DNA of 64,000 nt from Cryptomeria japonica (taxonomy: Eukaryota; Streptophyta; Pinopsida; Cupressales; Cupressaceae). The notes under the pieces were generated by a model, which searched no databases, was not told where the DNA came from, and saw nothing but the letters and a program-made list of their open reading frames with translations. The stretch is taken from NCBI RefSeq assembly GCF_030272615.1, contig NC_081414.1, forward strand, positions 523,694,137-523,758,136, given 5' to 3'. Made by a program: the position numbers and the translations under genes. Below, piece by piece: positions 48,540 to 59,463 of this stretch (within the stretch, counting starts at the first letter, position 1; every line of letters starts with the position of its first letter).

Positions 48540-48980
48540 TTTCACAACCTCGATAACAGACCGGGGCACCACCAAGACAAACTATTTCACACAACATTTT
48601 CATTGTCGTTAGTAGCAGCATATCATTATACTTAATGAGAGAGAAGAGGTGAGAAGGAGAAGACAAAGGGATGGATCTTGAAGAGGTGAGAAGGAGAAGA
48701 CAAAGGGATGGATCTTCGGTGCAGGCGCAGAGAGCAGAGGACCACTCCGTGGGACGAAAAGGGTTGCCTTGTTGAGGAGGAGGAGAAGGATAAGGAGGTG
48801 GCGACGGCTGTACATATTGTACCTGAGCTTGTGGAGCTTGAGGTGGCGGCGGCTGCACATACTGTAGGTGTAGGTGGGACGGTGAGGGTGCGCACAGTGT
48901 GGTGCTAGGTGGGGCTGGTGGGGTGGACTAGGGAGAGGGGGATACCCTTGGAATTCTTGCTCAGCGTTTGGTGTACTCAT
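48540..48980 (-). pseudogene. 5' end of a PLAC8-like host gene (frameshifted)
   Basis: Starts MSTPNAEQEFQGYPP at 48980, then a Pro/Gln-rich stretch continued in the next frame (QYVQPPPPQAPQAQVQYVQP, PQQGNPFRPTEWSSALCAC, EDPSLC). A Pro/Tyr-rich N-terminus followed by EWSSALCAC-x-EDPSLC resembles the start of plant PLAC8 proteins (cadmium-resistance / FW2.2 type membrane proteins: W-x-x-x-L-C-x-C, D-x-x-x-C). The downstream CWCPC and second Cys block are not seen. Two reading-frame breaks exist: one before the second Gln/Pro block and one at a 37-bp tandem duplication. A TATA box lies upstream. It could instead be another Pro-rich Cys protein. Confidence 0.5.
48643..48716. repeat. perfect 37-bp tandem duplication
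   Basis: GAAGAGGTGAGAAGGAGAAG plus 17 more bases occurs at 48643-48679 and again at 48680-48716 without mismatch. 37 is not a multiple of three, so it shifts the PLAC8-like frame right after EDPSLC. Confidence 0.95.
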
Positions 48981-49026
48981 CTTTCACTTCTTCTGTTATT
49001 TCAATTTTGGTAGTGCCAGGGTGATA

Positions 49027-49038
49027 CCTTTTTATACC
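49027..49038 (-). promoter_or_regulatory. TATA box of the PLAC8-like gene
   Basis: Minus-strand GGTATAAAAAGG, 47-58 bp upstream of the ATG at 48980. This leaves a short 5' UTR containing AACAGAAGAAGTGAAAG. Confidence 0.6.
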
Positions 49039-49139
49039 AATTTCAAATATTTTAGGCTTTCGCTGACCTTTCAAATCCATTGAACGACAAATTTTTGAGG
49101 CTAAAAGACGGGAGTGCTGCTCACATTGTAAGAATCTAA

Positions 49140-52100
49140 TGTGCGTCCCTTGAAGCGGAAAGGCCCCTCTGGATGCACATTTGACTGCATTTATTAATTA
49201 ACTGAAATTTATATTTTAAATTATATTTGATTGTCAGTATGGTTAAGAGTAGGTCGAGATTGTTGAGTGGATAATCTTAATCATAATTGTATGACATCAT
49301 TTTTTTATCTAGTATATATATTTTTGGATGAAGTAGATTAAAAATTCTCTCTCTATAATAATGTGAAAATAAATATTTTGATTAATTGTGAAGGAATATG
49401 GAATATCTCTTCATGAATTACTTCTTAATTTTATGATAAGTGGAACATCTCATAATAAAATAATCTTTTGATTTATATTCTACAAAATAAATTTAGCTAA
49501 TACAAAATTATTTAAAAATAAAGAGAATATTTTTATAAAAGGACTGTTATCATATTTTTAAATATTTAGAACTTACAAGATATTTCAAAGTTTAAAAATT
49601 TTTATCTTCAAAATAAAAATTATCTTATATTAATTAAAAAAATCTATAACTTCAAATATTTAAACTAAGTGAATTCCATAAATCCCATCCATTATACTTC
49701 AATTTATTTATTTTATTTAAAATAATTTGATTAAAATTCTTTAAACAAAATGAACCTAAATATTAACCATCCAAACTTTATTGTAAATCATCTAACAATA
49801 ATAATTCAATAAAAATAATGTTGAGAAACTGATCTTATTTATATACTATGTATATTGAGATATACTCATTTGGCTTTTGAATTTAAGGCATGGAGGTAAA
49901 CCCACATTTAAATTTGGAGGAAAACACATTCTCTCATTAGCATCGACGCAAAACTAGATATTTATTTTTAATATTGATTGACTTCTATTAGTCGTTACTT
50001 GATTGTAAAATAAACGTGAGCTTTTTTAGGTTACTTTAAATCAATCAAATTACAAATTATTTATATAAGTTTTATCTTAGATATTAGATAATTAATTGTA
50101 TGATTTTTTATTATTTTTAGGTGAAATTCAAAGATTTATCATGTGGTATATGGATGTGGGATGATGAATTTTATAGTTTCTTTTGTAATTCCATGTTGAA
50201 GTTTGTTTTCTTTTGATTATCAAGAGTTGATAGTATTTAGAAATGGATTGGGGATATCATCCAATTCGAGGGATTGGTATTTCCCTAAGTTGATCCCCTT
50301 GATAAGTGTGGCTTCACAATTAGGGACATGAGAAAAGATAATACTCTAAGTTGTGAAAATGAATTAAAATGATAATGCAAACTTGATTATATTTCATGTT
50401 CTATGTCAAAGGATTTTTAGAATGAGTATTCCTTGCAATTTACAAGATTTTAGGTTACTTAAGTGGATGCGCACATTGAATTCATTTAAACATAAGGAAT
50501 TTGGAAATAAATCAAGAACAAATTGTATCAAGTCAATTCATGGTAGGAAAAATTGGGCTAGAGTTAGCAAAGTTTGAATTATAATTTCTAAACTTAAGGG
50601 GTCAATTATTTGAGGTGTGACATCACTCCTAAGTGTATTTATGTGCCCTAGAATATTAAACATTTATATTATAGGAAAGGATCAAGCATGTTGTAATAAA
50701 GACCAATGATGGTGTGAATATTCAAAACTAGTGAATAAGGCAGACTCAAATATGTAGAAATGTGTGAGTGAGGGAGTAAATGAAGGTGGATAGGTATCAA
50801 GGTGGGGGGGAACTTAATAAAAAAGTGTATCATTTGTTCATATGTAATTGTGTTAAGTCATTCCATCAAAATGGGTCAGAGTCTACATGCGAATTAACAT
50901 CCATATCCAAATGTCACGATTAGATTTTACCCCTGCTTTGATGTACATGTGAATCATTAAATTATCATGTATCTCAAATCATATAAGCACTCACAAAATG
51001 CATTTCACCCATCGAAAGTAATGATCCTCTTTAGATCTTGTCATGTATTGGCCATCCTTACCATGCATGCTTGAAGGGAACCCACAAAATAGAGAAAAGG
51101 TGTGCAATTAGTGATGAAAGAAAAATAAAATTTTACTATCAATGAGAATGATGACTTGTGATGGGAGATAACAGGGTTAGAAACATTTTACATGTATTGA
51201 AAGTGGTATCATAATGCTCTAGTTGACACAACATCCATAACATAGCATATAATTTAATGAGATAACATGTATTATAATCAAGATATATATATAAATGATT
51301 ATTAGTCACTTTATATTCTCTTATATCTAAATATTAATATAGAAGTATCAACAATGTGATATACAACTACATTTGGTTACATATGTAGGATGTGAGGAAT
51401 TAGAAGAGAGAGAAAACCAATATATTTAAAAGGTATATGAAACTTATGTATGTATGAATGTAAATCATGTAAAGTAATAAATCTAGTGAATGCATTAAAT
51501 GTAAAAAACAAGTGAAATTTCTTGAATGACAGGTTTGGTAAGCACGTGGCGTATAGATAGTAAGACTATAACTTTACCCATAGTATATGTAAATAAAAAA
51601 TGGTGATGTGTTCAAAATGGCTAGAAACGCCTATATAAGAGCATAAAACACACGGATGATCATATACCCCCAAATACAACGTTTGTGAGCATGAAAACAT
51701 AGTGATCAAGCTAAGGCAATATGTCCTTAGTGGTATCATGGATCTAGGAATGTAATATTAAGGTAATGTGGGAAAGGTATGATGCCTCTAATATAAAGGG
51801 ATAAGCAATGGAAACATATAAAATAATGTGGAAGGAAATATGTCCCCCAATGTAAATATATAGCTCTAGCAACATACTAAATTGATGGAAGAAAAATGAT
51901 ACGGGGAAGACATAATGCTTCTAGTAAAAATATATGGAAATGATAGCTTAGTATAAAGTGAAAAAATAAATTTCTTATTGATATAGAAGGAGACACTAGG
52001 AGTATGATCTGTCGTAATATAAAATCATGAGACAAAGCATGCATGCACCCCAGAAAAATAGTTTTCTATGGTAGAGATCATGAACATAGATATTGGAACA

Positions 52101-52290
52101 AATTTATGTATGGGATAATAAGAAAACTATAAGTTAAGAAACATGAATAAGTATGCACGAAAATCTTAAGAGTAGAAAGAATCAAGGAAAACAAATCAAT
52201 ATGGTAGGAATAAATAAATTACAGCATAGTAAGGAATGGAATGCAAGAAAGATGTATTCTTTTAGAGAGTGTGTCTTAGTCTTATTCTCC
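49140..52290. other. AT-rich intergenic stretch
   Basis: No coding motif on either strand. Around 51710-51930 the strings GGAAATATGTCCC and AAGGTATGATGCC recur loosely, suggesting an old degenerate repeat, but I cannot define units. Confidence 0.5.
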
Positions 52291-52429
52291 TAGTGTTAAT
52301 TTCAATATATTTTGCATGCACTTGCTATTTTATCTTCTATTTTTTTGTTCTTATTGTGAAGGTTGGAAATCTACCTGGAGGGTAAGTAGAGTTTATATTT
52401 TAGTGTATTTCATCTCATATGAGGGGATG

Positions 52430-53193
52430 GGAATCTGAACCAGTCACCGGTGAGGAGGGACCTCAAGGAGATCAGTCCAAACTAGTCAGCAAGAGTAAAC
52501 ACAATGGAAACACACACATATATGATGGAGGCAATACATAACAAATAATTTTATTGCATGAAATTTGAGTACATCCAACCGGTAACAACTGGGCTACAAC
52601 ATAGCCGCACACAGGACTGGTAGAATAGGTCACACCGGGACCTTGAATCGAAAGATCTATCTTCTAGGCACAGTCTATCTCTGATTGATTCTAATTGATA
52701 TTCCATTGATTTTATTCTCAAGCATGATTACAGATATATATATATTGATCCAAAGGATCCAGTAGGCCCAAAAAGGATCAAAACCCGAAGAACAAGACCT
52801 AACATGCAAAAATGAACAAGGTCGGCCTCTGCCAAGAGATTCCTCTAGAAAATCCAAAGGATGAAATGTAGAAGGTTGTACAAATGCCAAGAAACATCGA
52901 GATCAACATCCAAGGCTCCTCAAGATTCAGAATGGGGTCCGATAGATCACCAGAATAGGTCTTAGGCAACCGGTAACAAGAAACTATCATGAAAACTGGT
53001 AGTGATATCTTGTCGAAAAGTGATCCAAATGAGATGTGGTTTGAAAGAAAGAAAGATGACCAAGTCTTCAAGTAGAATCCAACTCCACGAGATCCGGTGA
53101 GCCAAAACCAGGACACACAGAAAGGAAAATTGAAACTGTAATAGAAAACAAAACATAAAAGAAAATATTTTTGGTTGATGCAAGATTGCTATA
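52430..53193 (-). mobile_element. 3' noncoding/LTR-like tail of a chromovirus
   Basis: Follows the chromodomain on the minus strand. It contains an ATATATATATATC stretch (52734-52747), a polyadenylation-like GAGAATAAAATC (about 52716) and CACCGG repeats typical of an LTR. Neither LTR boundary could be fixed, and no second LTR copy is in the window. Confidence 0.4.
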
Positions 53194-53209
53194 ATGAATA
53201 GTGGATGTT

Positions 53210-54283
53210 TCTGCATTAGACATCTGAGGTTAATGAAAAGTGAGCCTCTCACTTTGTTGGGTTCAGAGAGAAACCAAGGCAGTCTACCTCTTCCTGAGAA
53301 ATCCAAGACGAATCTTCAACTAGTCTACTCTTCCACTTCACAAGATATTCTTTGTATTGACTATTTCGGGTACTACACCCAATCCTATTGTCCAAAATCT
53401 CTTCAATCTGATCTGGTTCCTTCCAGGGAAATTATTTCTTAAGGTCTGCAACACTATCATCACTAAATTCTGGTTCATGGTATTCATGAAGATCTGCAAT
53501 GTTGAATATAGGTTAAATACTTAGATTATCTGGTAGCTCCACTTCATATGCATTTCCAGAACTGAACTTCCTCAAAATCTTACAAGATCCAAACTTCTTC
53601 ATCTACAACTTATTATAATTTCCAACCGGGAATCTCTCTTTTCTCAAGTATACCATCACCTCATCACTAACTTCATATTCCTTATGTCTCCTCTTCTCAT
53701 CCGCCTTCTCCTTATATTTTCTATTCATGTCCTTCAAATGTTGTTTAACCTGAATATGCAATGCTGCCATGTGATCTCCAAATTCTTCTACTTCTGAACT
53801 CTTTTAGTCTTCACTGCTAATGTCTCTCAATTCTGCTATTCCTCTAGGATGCACTCCGCTAACAATCTCACAAGGTGTTTTTATGGTACTTATATTCATT
53901 GAATTTTAATAGGCAAACTCTTCTTGTGCAAGGATCAAATCCCAACTTCCAATTTTATCTCCCACTAAACATCTCAACACATTTCCCAAACTCTAATTAA
54001 TGACTTCTGTTTGTCCATCAGTCTGTGGATGAAAAGTAGAACTAAACTTCAAATCTGTCTTCATCTTCTTCCAAAGAGTTCTCCAAAAATAGCCAACAAA
54101 CTTAGTATCTCTATTTGAAACTATGCTCTTAGGTAATCCATGCAATCTCACCACTTCCTTGAAAAATAGGTCTGCTACATGCAATGCATCTGATGTCTTC
54201 TTACATGGTATGAAATGAGCCATCTTTGAAAATCTATCCACTACCACAAATATAGAATCATTCTCTATCGATGTCTTCGACAA
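53210..54283 (-). pseudogene. Ty3/gypsy chromovirus integrase and chromodomain (truncated)
   Basis: 54283-53993: integrase core [19 protein letters not shown] (first Asp), VSNRDTKF (second Asp), [10 protein letters not shown] (Glu). 53990-53450: C-terminal part with stops (KEKADEKRRHKEYEVSDEVM, FGSCKILRKFSSGNAYEVEL). 53410-53270: chromodomain EILDNRIGCSTRNSQYKEYL, VKWKSRLVEDSSWISQEE. The chromodomain directs chromovirus integration to marked chromatin. RT and RNase H should lie to the right but are replaced at 54284 by the CACTA-like end. Confidence 0.88.
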
Positions 54284-54312
54284 TCCAAGTACATTTGGGT
54301 CAAAATTTCAAC
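54284..54312 (+). repeat. left terminal inverted repeat of the CACTA-like element (degenerate)
   Basis: The reverse complement of 63864-63892 matches it with several mismatches; ACATTT and AAAATT-CAA are the best conserved parts. Confidence 0.5.
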
Positions 54313-54449
54313 AGCAAATCGTTTGAATTTTGACACAATTTTGTCGCATTACTGACAAAAAAAGTCATCAAAAACTTTGCATCGAAAGTTCTGACATCAC
54401 CTCCAACCTTTCTGACGGCCACCATGGATGCTCATACCCCGAAACAATA

Positions 54450-54570
54450 CCGTCGCGATCTCGACCTATCGTCGGAATTCTGACTCCAAAGGGTAAAATT
54501 CCAACAAAGGAGTGTCGTCGGATGCACAAAATCCTCGTCGGATGTTCCATTAGTTGTCATCGGAATTCCG
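54450..54570. repeat. subterminal CGTCGG motifs, left end
   Basis: GTCGCGATCTCGAC, TCGTCGGAATTC, GTCGTCGGATG, CTCGTCGGATG and CATCGGAATTCCGATG cluster here in DNA much richer in CG than its surroundings. Similar motifs occur at 63755-63870. Confidence 0.65.
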
Positions 54571-55069
54571 ATGGTGAGAGATGATGTGAGTCAAACGGTT
54601 TTGCCATCGATGAATGAAAGCATTGAATGAGTTCTATTTTTAAAAATTGCATTAAACATTTTAATTTATTTGATTCAGTGTTATTTGCAAAAAATGATTA
54701 TCAATGATGTTTCCTTTCTCCAAGAATTGTCTAGGATCTTTCCGTTAGATAATATGTAACATCGAATGACTAAATTTTTTCTTTACAAATGCTTATTTAA
54801 TTTAATTATTATCTGCACATGAATTAAAATTTATATCTGTACGAAAGAAGAACATACAAGTTGAAGAGTCATGTGCAAGCAAATTTCTTAAAAGAAAGAA
54901 AGCAGGCATTATCTTGAATGACATGGAAACAAGCTCATCAGCTGCCTAGAAGAGAGAAATTGGAGAATGATAGAGGAAAGAGTTTAAGGGTGATAAATAG
55001 ATAGATAGTATGCAATACAAACAAACAATGTCTGGAGTGTCTAATGTGATGTCTCTAATTTATGTCCAG

Positions 55070-55731
55070 AGGGACTAACTGGTTTTGGAGTTCCTACGAA
55101 ACCTATTGGGCCATGCTTGGAGGAAATAAATGTGTTCATGCAAGGAGCACCTTTTTTCTATTATGAGAATGATACTTTTGCACCGAGGGATATTTGGAAG
55201 TCAATATCCAAAAATTTCTATAGTATGGAACAAGAGTTGACGGACTCGAAGCATAATTGTCAGCTTTCAAAAGACCAAGAGGTTATGTACACAATCTCCC
55301 AATAGAAGAGCGATTTCAAGAATTACCTCCCCCCCCATGACTATTCAGGAAGCATTTCTTCAAACAAAGGACTATTGGCCTCCATGAGATCAAATAAAAA
55401 AATTAAAGCATAGACTCTAGACGATGTGCTGGTGTCCTTCGTGAAGAACTCTACACTATAATTGAAAATTCACGAGGGAAACTGCAAGATAGTGAAGAGA
55501 AATACAATCTTGAAAAGTGGGAAGAATGGATCTTGGTTTGGGTGGGGCCAAGTCTGGTGGCTCCTCTAGAGGTTGACGAGATAGAAATCATATTAGGATT
55601 TGAAAAAGATCACACTCATGGAACTTCGTGTGCAAGTGATCAATTACGGTGTTTGGGTAATGCATTCCAAATAGATATAGTTGCATTCCAAATGGGTAAT
55701 GTCTTGATTAAAGAATTTTATCCTGATGGCA
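55070..55731 (+). pseudogene. DRM-like: DRM-type cytosine methyltransferase fragment, left arm plus loop
   Basis: Starts after a splice-acceptor-like TATGTCCAG. Conceptual order: LTGFGVPTKPIGP, GAPFFYYENDTFAPRDIW, SISKNFYSMEQELTDSK, PPPMTIQEAF-x-QTKDYWPP, DQIKKLK, ENSRGKLQDSEEKYNLEKW, LVWVG, APLEVDEIEIILGFEKDHT, CLGNAFQIDIVAF, then in the loop LIKEFYPDG. This is the order of the first half of the plant DRM catalytic domain (rearranged motifs VI-X). Wording is close to DRM2/DRM3-type proteins, which carry out RNA-directed de novo DNA methylation. A TAG at 55303, a TGA replacing the Trp after YWPP (about 55377) and frameshifts near 55420 and 55555 make it a pseudogene. The UBA domains are not in the window. 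Confidence 0.85.
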
Positions 55732-56347
55732 TGCAACTATATCTATTTGGAATGCATTACCCAAACACCACAATTGATCACTCACACACAAAGTTCCACG
55801 AGTGTGATCTTTTTCAAATCCTAATATGATTTCTATCTCGTCAACCTCTAGAGGAGCCACCTGACTTGGCCCCACCCAAACCAAGATCCATTCTTCCTAC
55901 TTTTCAAGATTGTATTTCTCTTCACTATCTTGTAGTTTCCCTCGTGAATTTTCAATTATAGTGCAGAGTTCTTCACGAAGGACACCACCACATCGTCTAG
56001 AGTCTATGCTTCAATTTTTTTCTTTGATCCCATGGAGGCCAATAGTCCTTTGTCTGAGGAAGTGCTTCCTGAATAGTCATGGGGGGGAGAGGTAATGCTT
56101 GAAATTGCCCTTCTATCAAGAGATTGATACACAACCTCTTGGTCTTCTGAAAGCTAAAAATTACTTCGAGTCTGCCAACTCTGGTTCCACACTATAGAAA
56201 TTTTTGGATATTGACTTCCAAATATCCCTCGGTGCAAAAGTATCATTCTCATAATAGAAAAAAGGTGCTCCTTGCATGAACACATTGATTTCCTCCAAGC
56301 GTGGCCCAATAGGTTTCATAGGAACTCCAAAACCAGTTAGTCCCTCT
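55732..56347 (-). pseudogene. DRM-like: DRM-type methyltransferase fragment, right arm
   Basis: Inverted copy of the left-arm exon. Some lesions differ: the Trp codon that is TGA on the left is TGG here (YWPPWDQR), and the acceptor reads GTCTAG instead of GTCCAG. The two arms therefore decayed independently after duplication. Confidence 0.83.
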
Positions 56348-57254
56348 AGACATAAATTAGAGACGTCACATCAGACACTCCAGACATTGTTTGTTTGTAT
56401 TGCATACTATCTATCTATTTATCACCCTTAAACACTTTCCTCTGCCACTCTCCAATTGCTCTCTTCTAAGAAGCTGATGAGCTTGTTTCCATGTCATTCA
56501 AGATAATGCCTGCTTGCTTTCTTTTAGGAAATTTGCTTGCACATGACTCTTCAACTTGTATGTTCTGCTTCCATACAGATATAAATTTTAATTCACGCTC
56601 AGATAATAATTAAATAAAATAAGCATTTGTAATGAAAAGATTTAGTCATTCGATGTTACATATTATCTGATGGAAAGATCCTAGACAATTCTTGGAGAAA
56701 GGAAACATCATTGATAATCTTTTTTTGCAAATAACACTGAATCAAATAAATTAAAAATGTTTCATGTAATTTTTAAAAGTAGAACTCGTTCAATGCTTTC
56801 ATGCACTGACGACAAAGTCATCTGACCCACACCATTATGCATAATAGAACAAATCAATATAATAGGCTATTATAAAGAATATATACAAAAATATGAAAGA
56901 ACATGCAATTAACATTACAAACCCATAAACCATTAAATAGTGAAAATAGATATAAATTTGTAAATGTCTCCCTATAAACACCACAACCATAACCAAAACA
57001 AAAAAAATGCTTACCCACAAAATCTTAGCTGGTGAGTTGCAAGTCTACAACATCTCTCAGATGATCAAACTGTTTCTTAATTTTGTTCTTCTGGTTAGTC
57101 AATGGATTTAGTTGCATGTTCAAGTTTTCTATTTGAAGCCTTTTGTTTCCCTATATTTGAGACATAATAAAATTCTTGTGAGTAGGAAATTGATTCAAGA
57201 GTTACATGTGAAGAATTTGGCAAAGTAAATCATGACAATCAAACTCAAATTTTA

Positions 57255-57486
57255 TCTATCTTGATTAAAGACTTTTATCCTGATGGCATTAAATTAAAGT
57301 TCTTTCTCTATTTTTTGGTGATCTCTGGAGCAAAGGTTGCTTTGCATCGACCTGGGATACATTTAACTTGTGTTGTATCCGTGGAAATATGTATCCTAGG
57401 ATGATGCAATGCAACCTCTGCTCCACCAATACCAGATAGAAGAGAAAGTACTTTAATTTAAATCCATCATGATAAAATTCTTTCAA
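57255..57486. repeat. DRM-like: second inverted repeat covering the SAM-binding motif of DRM
   Basis: The plus strand from 57255 encodes LIKDFYPDGIKLK, a damaged motif I, GAKVALHRPGIHL and VVSVEICIL. The minus strand from 57486 encodes KEFYHDGFKLK and, one frame over, LSLLSGIGGAEVALH. The latter is DNA methyltransferase motif I (S-G-I-G-G, SAM binding) as in DRM (FSGIGGAEVALHRLGI). The two arms face each other across a spacer of about 45 nt near 57350-57395. This exon is the natural continuation of the EFYPDG end in the large palindrome. Confidence 0.82.
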
Positions 57487-57612
57487 GACATATATTAGGT
57501 ATAAAAGGAAGCCTACCCTGTCATTTAAAGGGGTTTACCTACAATTCAAGTGATCTCTTAATTATAAAATCAATTCAATTCCAAGTGAACATGCAATCAA
57601 GCATTCATCAAG
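57480..57612 (+). repeat. direct repeat, first copy (second at about 58025-58170)
   Basis: TTTCAAGACATATATTAGG, AAAAGGAAGCCTACCCTGTC and ATTCAAGTGATCTCTTA recur at 58032-58115 with few changes. In the second copy it follows a DRM exon end, so it is probably DRM intron sequence. Confidence 0.85.
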
Positions 57613-57969
57613 AATTGAAGGAGAAATCAAGTTAATAAAGATATTTAATAAAGATATCATCTTTTAAATTAAGAAATGGGCAGGAGATTAAGAATACAAA
57701 CCTTCCATATTGCACACTTCAAGGTATATTAAAATCAGTTTAAAGTGTATTCATTTAGGGACCTTTCATAAAATATTCTCAACTTACATATCATACAGGG
57801 ATCTTAAAATATTCATTGTTTATAATGATCAGAATTTGGTTGTTCCATGCACCTTCCTTTACTATTTTAAAAATATCATCAACCAAAATATTGTGCAGCA
57901 GTAGTATGGAGTGCATTTCATCTATTTTATGTCTAAATATTTCATCATACCATTTTCTTTTCAAAGGTG

Positions 57970-58020
57970 ACTGATCGATCGTAGTGTTTGGGTAATGCAT
58001 TCCAAATAGATCCAGTTGCA
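57970..58020 (+). pseudogene. DRM-like: short DRM exon fragment
   Basis: Conceptual TDRS-stop-CLGNAFQIDPVA, equivalent to the CLGNAFQIDIVAF part of the palindrome exon and preceded by sequence matching its inner arm. It is a third, separately diverged copy of this exon end. Confidence 0.7.
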
Positions 58021-58072
58021 TAAAATGCTTTCAAGACATATATAAGGTATAAAAGGAAGCCTACCCTATCAT

Positions 58073-58360
58073 TTGAAGGGGTCTACCTACAATTCAAGTG
58101 ATCTCTTAGTTGTAAAATCAATTCAATTCCAAGTGAACAGGCAATCAAGCATTGAAGGAGAATTCAAGTTGGTGCAGGTGAATTTGGAAGACAAAAGGAC
58201 TCAATCTATTCTAAGACTTTGTGTCATGGCCAAGCTAAATGATTTGCCTCTAGTTTCTCTCCAATCTAGTCACCTAGTAGCATGTGAAATCTATCTCTTT
58301 CTAATTATTATTCTCTCCATCTTGTTAATGACCATTTCATCAATGAATCCTTCCTCATAA
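58073..58360 (+). other. 95-codon ORF, unrecognised
   Basis: The first third reads through the direct repeat (probable intron). The rest (LVQVNLEDKRTQSILRLCVM, AKLNDLPLVSLQSSHLVACE) is followed by a hydrophobic tail. I do not recognise a family. It may be another captured exon or chance. Confidence 0.25.
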
Positions 58361-59463
58361 TTTTGGATAAGTGAGACAATGTTAGCTCAAGGAATCTTTT
58401 CAATCCTCTTTCAAGATTCTTTCCCAAGTAATAATCTTGCATATTGGAAAATAAATTACGGTTCTATTTTTCCAAGCTACTCTTCCTTATAATGTTTAGA
58501 TTTATTCTAAAGTGCTCATTGTGACTCATGTTTACTACTCTTCCTATTAGTCTCATTCCAATATCTCCTACAAAAATATGGAATGATTACATTTATATTT
58601 TATTTGTGTCTCCTAAATATCCACAAAATTTGGAACAATAATACAATTTTTTAATAATATTTAATTGTAAAAGAAAGGATTAAAATGGAACTAAACACTC
58701 TAAATAAATTAATCAGGGTTAAAGGGATAAACTAGGATCAATTCATGAAGGCAAGATCTGTTATCTCAAAATTAATAGATTCATGCAAGAAAAGAAATAT
58801 TAAATCTAGAGATAAAATTCTTAAAAAATTTAGCTAGCTAAAAGCCAAAGAATGTTGTCAAGCTCACATTTTCGCACAGACTGGCAAAGGTTGTAGAGGA
58901 GAAATCACTATTGAACTTACCCCTATCTCATATAACCCTATGTTGAGACCTCGCTCAGTAGGATTCCATCTAATCATTCACCCATCTTCTTATAGTCTAG
59001 ACCTTAGAATAGATTTTATTAACACTTCACCTTTTTCCCTTTTTTCAATTCAAGTTAGTTTAGGACAAAAAGCATCACGAGATTGAAATATCAGATGATC
59101 AAGTTCCAGCTATTCAAGCATTCGACAATTCAATGTAAGTCCCCTTGTGATACTAGCAATCACATCAACCAACTATGTTTATCCACACGTCGTGACCTGA
59201 CATACCAGAACCTTGGAGTTGTCTCAAGTGATCCTTAAGCAAATCTCCAGCATTTGAGTAACTTTGTTCAAGAGAGGATAAGATACTTTTGGGTATTTTA
59301 TTCTACGTTCGCATGTGCATAAAAAACACATCAACACCTCCCACTTGTCAATGGATACGCTAAAGTTGCTTTATAATGAATGGTTTATAAGGCACACCAC
59401 TTGATGAAGGTTTTACAAATGGGGTGGCAAGTTGAATGGGTTTGATCTTGGGACAATCTACAT
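58361..59463. other. no gene recognised
   Basis: AT-rich sequence inside the CACTA-like element. Short frames near 58870-58960 show no motif I can name. Confidence 0.4.

Larger units (their letters stand above)
54575..56842. repeat. palindrome of about 2.27 kb with 46-nt loop, built from a DRM gene
   Basis: The arms (about 54575-55685 and 55732-56842) are reverse complements of each other at roughly 95% by eye, with most differences being C/T or G/A transitions plus a few small indels. The loop is 55686-55731. Outer limits are marked by GATGATGTGAGTCA at the left and its inverted match TGACCCACACC at the right. Each arm holds one DRM-like exon and about 480 bp of flanking, probably intronic, sequence. 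Confidence 0.92.

Noticed and set aside
48708-48908. Plus-strand Glu/Val-rich ORF opposite the PLAC8-like fragment
   Set aside because: Shadow of the Pro/Gln-rich coding strand; the minus strand has the ATG, TATA box and family motif.
57000-57180. Minus-strand coiled-coil-like segment (KRLQIENLNMQLNPLTNQKN) near the DRM repeats
   Set aside because: Too short and unsupported to call another captured gene.
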